This document shows positions 56,055 through 64,000 of a stretch of 64,000 nt of DNA, one piece after another. The DNA is from Incurvaria masculella (lineage: Eukaryota; Arthropoda; Insecta; Lepidoptera; Incurvariidae). A program made the translations under genes and the position numbers. The DNA lies in NCBI GenBank assembly GCA_946894095.1, contig OX335655.1:13888001-13952000 (forward strand), read 5' to 3'. The notes below the pieces were generated by a model that was given only the letters and a program-made list of their open reading frames with translations, ran no database searches and was not told the DNA's origin. The stretch's first letter is position 1, and each line of letters begins with the position of its first letter.

Positions 56055-59000
56055 CTGCGAGCGACCGTCTAGGTTCAGGGGATCTACTCTTGAAGTACAC
56101 ATTCCCCTGTGATTCACAGGCACCGGCGACTCAATACTTTCTTACTCGAAAATTACAGCCACGAGTCCCCCTAGCATTGTGCCTCAATAATTATTCCAAT
56201 TAGAGTGCGATGACACAACATAATTTTTTTCAGAGATGACGTCAGGTGTAAAGATTTTATTTATCAGTTCATTTAACCAGTTCCCCGCCAGGAACGTATA
56301 TATCCGTCAGAGCAAGGCATTCTGCAGGCGCCATCGTCGGATATATCCGACAGAAAACTACTCCACTTCAAACATTAATAAAACTTTACTGATTACAAAA
56401 TAATGTGTTTTATTTACATAATTGCACAGTACATACTAGCGTTCATTAGATTTCTACTGTTTCAACAGTGGAAACACACTATTTGCAACAAAACAAACAA
56501 CAATTCAAGACAGCATATTATCGAAATAATTGTAGTGTGGCGTATTGAGAAGGATTATGCCAAAAAAACCTTGGCGTTGAAAGGGTTAAATCGTGTTCGC
56601 TTCATGAGTGCATACACAGGACGTGCCAGTCAGATTTCCAAAGCCACGCGCATAATCGACTCGAGTCGAATCGAAAGAAATCAACTTCCTGCGTACAGTA
56701 GAAAACTTACTGCGCCCATTTATGCCGCCCCGTACCGATTTTAGAAAAACGATTTTTCGCTACGATGCGGCTTGACTCGCTGTGATTACATGCTCAATCC
56801 AGCGTAAGTCTGATGCATCTCGCTGGTCGGATTGACGTCACATTGATCATGTATTGACTTTAGAAGTTCAGAAGCAATAAGGAGGAGTTAGTTTGTGGCT
56901 TCTGCGCTTGGTATTTTAGAAGCTGCGGATTTGATGATAATCATTTAATATTTTATATGGGTATCCATGGCCAACACCACATGGTACAGTCACGATATAA
57001 GACTAAAAAACCACATAAGTATTAGATGTCATGGCAGAATGTTCCATAAATTCTAGTTGTTCTGTTAATTTTATATTAAGTTATTTTCATAGATTAAGCC
57101 AAATACCTTGTTAAGTTAATTTCTCTTTAAACGCAGGTAAATAAACTATTTCTTTCTTTCTTTCTTTCAATAAACTGGGTGGAAAACACAGATTCAGTGA
57201 GATGGTACCAACCCAAACATACGTACATCCCATCACAGGGCTTCTGTATGCCATGCCGTACGATCAAAGCATACTTATTTTGTTTCCTCTAAAGGCATAT
57301 TTTTTTTTCTTTTACCGGTGCTGCCTATCTTTATAAATGATTAATTTAATATAGTCATTGTGCATTCTCCTAGGCCTGCCTCCTAGGGAGACGATTCCAC
57401 GCTCATTATCTTTTATAATATTTTCTTGCACGGGTCACATTGATTGATTTTGAAGATTTCATACGTCAAAACAGAGAAAACTTGAAGAATAGTTACCCAG
57501 GCGAAGATGGAGAAGAAACAGAAGGCTATGGCGCCCTGCATGTTGTTGGCAGTCCCGGCGGGCGGTTCGTCGGTTTTGCCCCATGCGTTGGACAGGTAAC
57601 AGAAGCCAACGAAGTACAGGAAAGCCCAGAACGCTGCAAGCCACCGGACATATTTTTAATGCATTGTAACTAAACTGACACATTTTGAATGGGCTGATTC
57701 CACATCCCAGGCAAATTTGTCTATCTTTATAAAAATGTTTGTGTCAGTAGCCAATCTCTCTAAGCGAGTTTCCTAATGCTCCACAGGTCATATATGTATG
57801 TTTGTATGTAGTAAAGGTATAGTATTTTGAGAACTGAAACCAACTGTACATTGGTAAGTTATCAAATTTTAAGTCACAAGTGCCACACGTTTATGACAGC
57901 TGTAAATCCTTTACTTTACATGCACTGAGATCATGACCTTGGTACTCAATTAACTGTAAGAGGCGACTGTAACAAAGTGCAAAGGTTGAATGAATTCGGC
58001 GTGGACACTGATTGTTTCGCACTAGGAAATTGTCAGTTACCGAGAAGCCTGTGTTAAGGTGTAAACGATGATACCAGGTAATTGTTGTGGCCTTGTCAGT
58101 TGTTTCCAAGACAAGACAGAGGTATGGCGAGGTATGAGAATATAATGGCACATACACAGATTATAAACACAAATGAACAGAATCATGATTTCAAATAACT
58201 AAAAAACCAAATATTCTGTAGTATTCCGATCATTGTGGTTTCTTCGTTGCATAATGTCTGTCAAAATACATAAAAAGATGTAGCAAAATGCATAAAACGG
58301 AACTTGTATAGCCTATATTATGTGTAGATTATATTTGATTTAGATCTAATTTAGATAGACAGCCTTGGCTGATGTGTCTAAATCTTGTTCATTTCTTGCT
58401 GATAATATACAGTAAGCTTATTAATTTTTTGTGTTTAATCTTGGACACTCTTTATTTTCTATTTTTGCTATGATGTCCAGATATTTTTGTTAGTAGTTTT
58501 CAGGTAAATGATATAAGCTGGGAGACCGAAAAGCTAAAAACCCTCGGAAATTAGTGCTGCACAGAGAAAGCATCTCATGCAACTGCTGGTCCATCAGTAG
58601 TTTTTGAAAGGTTTTCTATCTGTGGCTGTTTTTCTAAGACCCCAATTGCTGCTCGGGTCGGTCGCCACTTGTTAAACTAGATTTTGGAATTCAACACTAG
58701 TAGTCAGTCCGGATACATCTGTGAATACTTACACTTTTACTGTGAAACTTAACATCTTTTGTTCTAGCATTTGGTTACGGTGAAATAAAAATATATAATT
58801 TTTTTGTATGTCCCTTAGTAATGAGATATTCGAATTTACATTTCATCTGTTTTCTAAAATAGTCTTCCCTAACATGCAGTGCGGCACAGGGAGTTGCACA
58901 CGCTGAATCTAGTTAACACTGCTGTTTCAATATTTTGGAATAGGGAACAGAACTTCGGGTTCAATTAATATTTTTACTGGGTATGAAAACGGCAAAGTCT

Positions 59001-61236
59001 AACAGAGAAATACCAAACAGTTTTGCTCAGGACATAGAACAAAGCTTCAAACCGTGGGTGACGAAGGAGAAATCCATAAATTACAACAGGTCTCCCGAGC
59101 TGCTCAAGTTCTATCAAGTACAATGCGATTCAAAAAAGAATAGCATAGAATCACCGCCATTTTGAATTTCAAATTGCTAAAAACCTCACTTCACTTCACA
59201 AACTTCAGTACCTTGCCGCGGTGTTGCCGCATACTTTCCCTGACGAATTCGAGTGAAGTTAGTCACAAGCCCCGTCCTATTCTTATTTGAATCACATTGT
59301 ATATTGTAAATTACTTTCTCTGCCCTGAGTAACCTAGCTCGATGGGGTGAATCAACTAATAGTAAGGAGTTGGTGCAACAAAACATTTGCTGTATGGATG
59401 AAAAATGGTGCTTGAGAACCCATTATTCCTACCATCAAGATGGTTCTTCAAAATATGTAGTAATTGTCGAACATACAGTTCCATGAGGAACTAACATACC
59501 TGAGGACACAATTTTAAAGCAAACAAATACTCCATTGTACTAGATCGGATAGTGAGAAATGATTCCAAAACTTAATTATTTGCTATTCAAGTCGGAGCAA
59601 TAGACTTGCTCAACAGTTTCTTAAAGAATCTCGGCCTGCCAAGATTGATGGTATCATCATATACGTAGAGAAAATTCTAAGCATTCTAATCCGCGATTGG
59701 CCTCGATTGAAGCCCTTCTCTACTGTCAATGGGCCTGGATATGTTCGGCGAAGCCATTGAAAGCTAAGCTCCACACCTGTTTTGTAAGCACCTTGTTTGT
59801 ATGTGAAAGGATTAAATATTAAATAATACTGAGTGGCAAGAGTATTACATGCTTGTATTTTCCAGAATTTCTGAACTCAATGCACCAGAACTCACCGGAG
59901 AATCCCATGTCGGCAAGCACATAGTGCTTGCGTGTCTTCACCGACGACATCTGCTCAAACATGTACTCGCCGCCGATGAAGCCGATGCATGCGATGAAAG
60001 CTATCACAGAGATACCGACGCCGTAGTTGCAAGCGTTGGTGTCGTCGTTGTACACGCACTTCTCGTTCTTCTCCTTGTCGATGTACCAGCCCTTCGCCGA
60101 GATGCAGCCCATCACGATCCCGGCGAACAGCTGTGGGTGTTCGCATCGTCAGTACAGTACAGTGTTGCAGATTAATATGTACTGCCTAGTTAGGTTTCTA
60201 GTTGTATTAGGGCCGATTTTCCAATCCTCAGATAATAATTATAACAACACAAACAAGTACAAGTACAAACTTACATTTGTCAAAAGACCGATAATAATTA
60301 CTGGAGAATTATATCTTCTGTTACAATTATCTGACTGTAATTTTACTCATAAAATATGGACTTACTATAATGGACTGATAAGTAGAGGCATAAATCTGAC
60401 TATTGAAAAATCAGCCCTTAGCAAAATAAAAATTGATCTTCCTAGGTTAAAGTGAGAAACTATGGAACCCTTGGAGCACATACTTAAGTCATAATAATTT
60501 TACGTTTTTATACCTTTATAGGTCATTTGACAATCACGCGTACATACTGCTCGAATGTCGCAGGCAGTCAATGCCTGTTTGGAACTTTAACAATTCAAGT
60601 GCAAAATGGTATTGGAGATACAAAAGAGAAAACTTAATAAAATAATTATAATAGGTATGTTTGGCATCTACATGGCATGTGATAGTAATGTGCAAGACAT
60701 AATCTATTTGGGTTGACCAAAACACATTTGTTCCGGGTTGACATTCCATAGAAGATTGAAAATGTTTAGATCCACAGATTTTGATGATAACATCACCAAT
60801 AAAAAAAACATTTTTTTTGTGTAATCAAACCGAAACATTGATACAGGTGACAATACTTACTAATATTTAAGCTTCTCCTTGTCTAGAACCAATTCCATTT
60901 CAAGATTTTCCGAAAATTCTTTTGTAAAATAATTAGAGGTACTGTTTTCAGTCGTTCAAGACACCTAATTTTACTGACCACAAAAGATACATACCTAAGT
61001 ACCTATTATTGATACAGTTCTCTGCTGTGAAATGAAAAAGGTTGCCTTGGAACATGGGTGCAGACAGACGAGTGTTATGGATTGCTTTGAAACATACAGA
61101 AAGAGAATACGGCCACATAATAAACCAGACTTACCCAACATACAGCGCGAACGATAACGGGTGGCCTCTGTGCAAAGGCGAGCGGGTCGAAAGCGCCTCC
61201 AGCCTTGCCGCCGCCGTACGCTCCTCCGGTATCCAT
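55886..61236 (-). CDS. Syngr: synaptogyrin (four recognised coding exons; terminal exon not found)
   Basis: Synaptogyrin is a four-transmembrane MARVEL-domain protein of synaptic-like vesicles. Coding exons on the minus strand: 61236-61135, 60130-59896, 57633-57497 and 56054-55886. All boundaries are GT-AG and frames join (phases 0, 1, 0). The product starts MDTGGAYGGGKAGGAFDP, a hallmark of the family. It has hydrophobic segments at about residues 27-47, 70-90, 113-131 and 148-168, and the conserved loop MSSVKTRK after the second. The luminal loop contains the expected CVYNDD and NACNYG cysteines. The cytoplasmic tail begins FQRFRMGAE and is rich in Pro, Tyr and Ala, ending APFSQQR at a good donor (G|GTAAAT). 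Reading through that donor would add about 35 unrelated residues to a stop at 55776, so a further terminal exon is more likely. 214 residues are recovered up to there; family members are usually about 200-260. Confidence 0.94.
56105..56260 (+). repeat. interspersed repeat fragment
   Basis: ATTCCAATTAGAGTGCGATG and GACGTCAGG shared with 30345-30490 and, inverted, 36195-36275. Confidence 0.55.
56273..56589. mobile_element. TTAA-flanked MITE in Syngr intron 3
   Basis: TTAACCAGTTCCCCGCCAGG at the left and the inverse of TTAACCCTTTCAACGCCAAG at the right: TTAA target duplications and imperfect ~16-bp inverted ends of piggyBac-type MITEs. The internal open frame is not recognisable. Confidence 0.65.
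57148..57168. repeat. TTTC microsatellite
   Basis: Five TTTC units. Confidence 0.9.
57497..57633 (-). CDS. Syngr: Syngr coding exon 3
   Basis: Encodes the end of codon 113 to residue 158: membrane segment 3 (FWAFLYFVGFCYL), a short polar loop (GKTDEPPAGT) and the start of segment 4 (AIAFCFFSIFAW). Acceptor CTTGCAG, donor TGG|GTAACT. Confidence 0.93.
57634..59895 (-). other. Syngr intron 2
   Basis: GT-AG intron of 2262 bp. It contains a small fold-back element (59119-59302); the rest is unremarkable AT-rich sequence. Confidence 0.8.
59119..59302. mobile_element. small fold-back MITE in Syngr intron 2
   Basis: TACAATGCGATTCAAAAAAG at the left, inverse TATTCTTATTTGAATCACAT at the right. Confidence 0.65.
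59896..60130 (-). CDS. Syngr: Syngr coding exon 2
   Basis: Encodes residues 35-112 plus one base of codon 113: the rest of membrane segment 1, the luminal loop with two cysteines, membrane segment 2 and the MSSVKTRK loop. Acceptor CCCACAG, donor TCCG|GTGAGT. Confidence 0.93.
60131..61134 (-). other. Syngr intron 1
   Basis: GT-AG intron, AT-rich, with no transposon or gene recognised in it. Confidence 0.8.
61135..61236 (-). CDS. Syngr: Syngr coding exon 1
   Basis: Encodes residues 1-34, from MDTGGAYGGG to RAVCW, which enters the first membrane segment. The donor TGG|GTAAGT is a perfect consensus. The frame is open upstream but has no ATG before this one, which fixes the start. Confidence 0.92.
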
Positions 61237-61633
61237 CGCGTTAACTTCACTTCTCTTTTTTAAGAAACTGACCACCGATCACCACGTCGCGAACAGATAA
61301 GCAAACCAATTCAAGATTCAAGTCAGAATTTATCGATCGACTCCTCTGCTCCGCCGCAATCGCAAATATGCAAGGTGTCCTAGACGATTAATTGGGGTTA
61401 ATACTTCAAAACAAATATAAAATGGGCCAAAATACTCTGTGCCGATACGATACTCGAGTATCGTTCGTCGATGTTCGTCTAGGAAATAATCCGAAATCAA
61501 AGCGGGGTGGGGGTCAGCCATAATAATTTTGCCCGGATTATCATCTACCGAATTTGAATTGTCATCAATTTAACAGTCGGTAGGCTGACAATTTTTTTTA
61601 GCCGTACAACAATGTTATTTACCTTTTTTGCTC
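61237..61633. other. Syngr 5' UTR / promoter region
   Basis: Directly upstream of the Syngr start on the minus strand. Moderately GC-rich near 61290-61370. No TATA box assignable. Confidence 0.35.
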
Positions 61634-61785
61634 TTAAGGTGGCCCAACCCAGCGGGACTAACCTATTCGCGGGCACGGTACAAAACCGTGCTATTGCGCT
61701 CTGGGACCTTTTCTGTTTCAAATAAAAAGACAGGCTCCGTGATGAGGAAGATGCAGTATGTACACAAAAAAGACAATATCGCGTT
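61634..61785 (-). mobile_element. 550-bp TTAA MITE family, one-end fragment (copy 4)
   Basis: TTAAGGTGGCCCAACCCAGC ... GCGCTCTGGGACCTTTTCTG ... CTCCGTGATGAGGAAGATGC as in the copy at 18427. Only ~150 bp remain, about 400 bp upstream of the Syngr start. Confidence 0.8.
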
Positions 61786-64000
61786 GTTTCATTTGTTTTA
61801 TATAAAAAAAAGGATTTGGATATTTTAATCACGAAAAGTCTTTATTCTGGAAGTATTGATGTTGTTGATTGAGGTTTTAGTTAATTGATTCTCCACTTTT
61901 TTTCAAAATATAGTAAAACGTTTGTGGAACCATTCCCGTCATTCATAAAATATATCATCACCTGTTTTATGCCTTGTAAAATCAAATATCTCAACAGATC
62001 TACCTTTTTTTATTTATCGATGCACAGATTCTTTTCCCTTTTTGAAAAACACATTTTCTAGGAGAAAAGTTCTTCTGATGAACTAGACATTTTGCATACT
62101 ACTTAAATAGGTTTACCTGCTTAGACCAGCTTGCACTAGGTACTGTCTGCGCCGGTCGACGCCGATAGGTCGGCGCCGCACTATGGAACGAGCTTGTATG
62201 GGCCTATAAAAATAGCGATTTTGAAAATTTTACTTTCGATTTGTAAAATAATTTGTATGTAAATATATCGAGACCACTTATTAAACATATTTTATGATGG
62301 TACAGTCTACATATAAAGAGTACACATTTAAAAAAAAATATTTTAAGTTTTTTTTGTATGAGATGTAACTATATGACTGCTTGGAACTGTCAAGACGAAT
62401 CAAGCATAGTTATATGGTAGATCCGCAAACAAACCGAACTGCGTAAAAACTAGATCCGGATCGGTCCGGGAACTTAAGATATGTCATTAAAAAAAATAAT
62501 TAAACTTTGCCTTACACATATTAAATATATTTCATGAAAGTATAGTCTGCATATAAAGTGTACATAAAGTAATCCCGTACATTTACGTTCGTGGTGCCCT
62601 CTGTTTTTTTTCTGAAATCTTATGTTTCTACCCTAAACCTGGCTTCTTTGGACTGTTTTTGCCAATCGGCACAATATTGTGATATTCTACTATAGCTGTA
62701 CCATTAATCAGTAGTATTAATCAGTTAACACTGGGAATCATTTAGGACCAGTTATACAGGTTAAAAAAAGCTGGGCAGTCTTGTTCATACTAAACAAACT
62801 TTATTATAGCGTCAATTTTTTCACCACTCGTAAAATATGGCAATTTGCTCTATTAAGTTCAATTTCAACATCGGTAATCCTGGCTGTCTGGCCCGGATTC
62901 GATAAGATAGCCTAGCACTAGCCGTATTTTTGTTATTATTAGTAGCTTCTATTTGCTTAATTACGCTGACAGCTTTCTTTTAAATTAAAACTTTATGAAA
63001 TTTTAAAAACTTTTTGAAATAATATTGAGGAAATTGAGCAATTTCAAATACATGGATAGAGTAAATATATTTTTTAAATCTATTCTGTTTTATTTTGTAA
63101 TGTCTTTGAGAATTTTACACTTCTTTTGGGGTAAGTCACCTAGACGTCACCTGTTGTGTTAAATTAACAGTTTTCTTCCCAATTGTAAAGGTTTTCCGTA
63201 TATTCTGGTCATATTTTAATAGTATGTAAAAGCTTTTGAGGCGAAAATCACAAGGGGAAGATAAACTTTAAAGACGAACTTTTACAAGCGATAACTAATA
63301 AAAGTCTGACAGCCGTATTAAGAGTGAACCTGTCAAAAGTTAGTACATGATTAGCACCGAACTAACCATAAACCGGTTTAGTCCGGCAATAATCCGCGTA
63401 ATAAAGTTAGTCCGCCCACTCTGAATACGACAGTAACATTTTTATAATACCTAGCTTGGCAAGAAAAATTTAGGGAAAAATTTACTGGAGAAGCATTATG
63501 AACAAACCATAAAAGATAAATCTGTGCCAATACGCAAGTTTGATTTACGAGGTTTTAGGTGAAAGATGTACTCAATGATGCAGTTAGAATAAGTTTTACA
63601 GGAAAATAAAAGTTTTTGTTTGTCTTCAGACAAATTTATGTGTCATTGACCAGCACAAAATATGAAACGAAATATTATAGGTCATATTTTTGTGATATTT
63701 TCTTTCCCAGGACTTCTTTTGATTAACATAATTGAGACCTATTTATATTCGGAATACACAGATTGAGTAAATACTATTTTCAAATCTATTCTGTTTGATT
63801 TTGTATGGTATCCTACAGATTTGACCGATCTCTTAGGTAAGCTCGCTTAAACGGCACCTGTCGTGATAAATAAACAGTTTTCTTCCCCATTGGCAGTTCA
63901 ATGGTTACTTTCAATTCATACTTTTACTAATCTGTGTCGCATTTTATATCGATTGTTCCTTTTGGACGTCACTAAAACACAACGTTCATCTACGTATATG
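61786..64000. other. no gene; diverged duplications
   Basis: Strongly AT-rich. 63050-63230 and 63760-63945 are diverged direct copies (AAATCTATTCTGTTT.ATTTTGTA, AACAGTTTTCTTCCC.ATTG). 62265-62350 resembles 62515-62580 (CATATTAAATATATTT.ATGA, TACAGTCTACATATAAAG). 63300-63425 is an inverse MITE fragment. Confidence 0.5.

Larger units (their letters stand above)
56055..57496 (-). other. Syngr intron 3
   Basis: GT-AG intron. It contains a TTAA-flanked MITE (56273-56589), an interspersed repeat fragment (56105-56260), a degraded minus-strand SINE tail (about 56955-57060) and a short TTTC microsatellite (57148-57168). Confidence 0.75.

Noticed and set aside
55761..56203. 103- and 133-codon + strand frames
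   Set aside because: Opposite strand of GC-rich Syngr exon 4; Arg/Pro-rich composition only.
61237..61275. Longer N-terminus for Syngr
   Set aside because: The upstream in-frame extension has no ATG (begins with GTG), and the family starts at MD..GGAYGGG.

Overview
The window looks like nuclear DNA of a moth or butterfly. Two spliced protein-coding genes with insect-like orthologues sit in AT-rich sequence crowded with short transposons of kinds typical of Lepidoptera: (GTCC/GTCT)n-bearing MITEs, tRNA-derived SINEs with A and B boxes, TTAA-flanked MITEs, a Tigger-like element, jockey/CR1-type LINE tails, and a Ty3/gypsy element of the CsRn1/Kabuki type. A block of TTAGG, the insect telomere repeat, is also present. 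The species cannot be named from the sequence alone.

Layout. Positions 1-36 kb hold no gene I can defend. This part is a patchwork of transposon copies, tandem repeats and fold-back elements. Highlights are seven copies of the GTCY-microsatellite MITE, a 1.37-kb palindrome made of two 550-bp TTAA MITEs (17608-18976), a ~103-bp tandem array (15422-15835), a telomere-repeat insertion inside a SINE (12244-12304), a direct duplication (27300-27770), and a nested Tigger transposon (27769-29553) that holds a LINE fragment and a 642-bp fold-back element.

Positions 38.4-42.3 kb carry the MYST histone acetyltransferase mof/KAT8 on the + strand. It has two coding exons; the single 2.5-kb intron interrupts the chromo-barrel domain and contains a fold-back element nested inside a MITE. 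Positions 44.9-47.9 kb carry a minus-strand CsRn1-type retrotransposon with an LTR-like 5' end, a tRNA-Trp-type primer site, gag, and a broken protease-RT-RNase H region. It has no integrase and no 3' LTR. A textbook -1 frameshift signal (slippery heptamer, 6-nt spacer, stem-loop) lies exactly at the gag stop codon.

Positions 55.9-61.2 kb carry synaptogyrin on the minus strand in four recognisable coding exons; a fifth, terminal exon is probably unlocated. A broken 163-codon reading frame at 51.4-51.9 kb is interrupted by a 5-bp tandem duplication and could not be identified.

The two host genes are not functionally linked as far as can be seen: one acts in chromatin, the other is a synaptic-vesicle membrane protein. 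No rRNA gene, standalone tRNA gene, CRISPR array or operon structure was seen.
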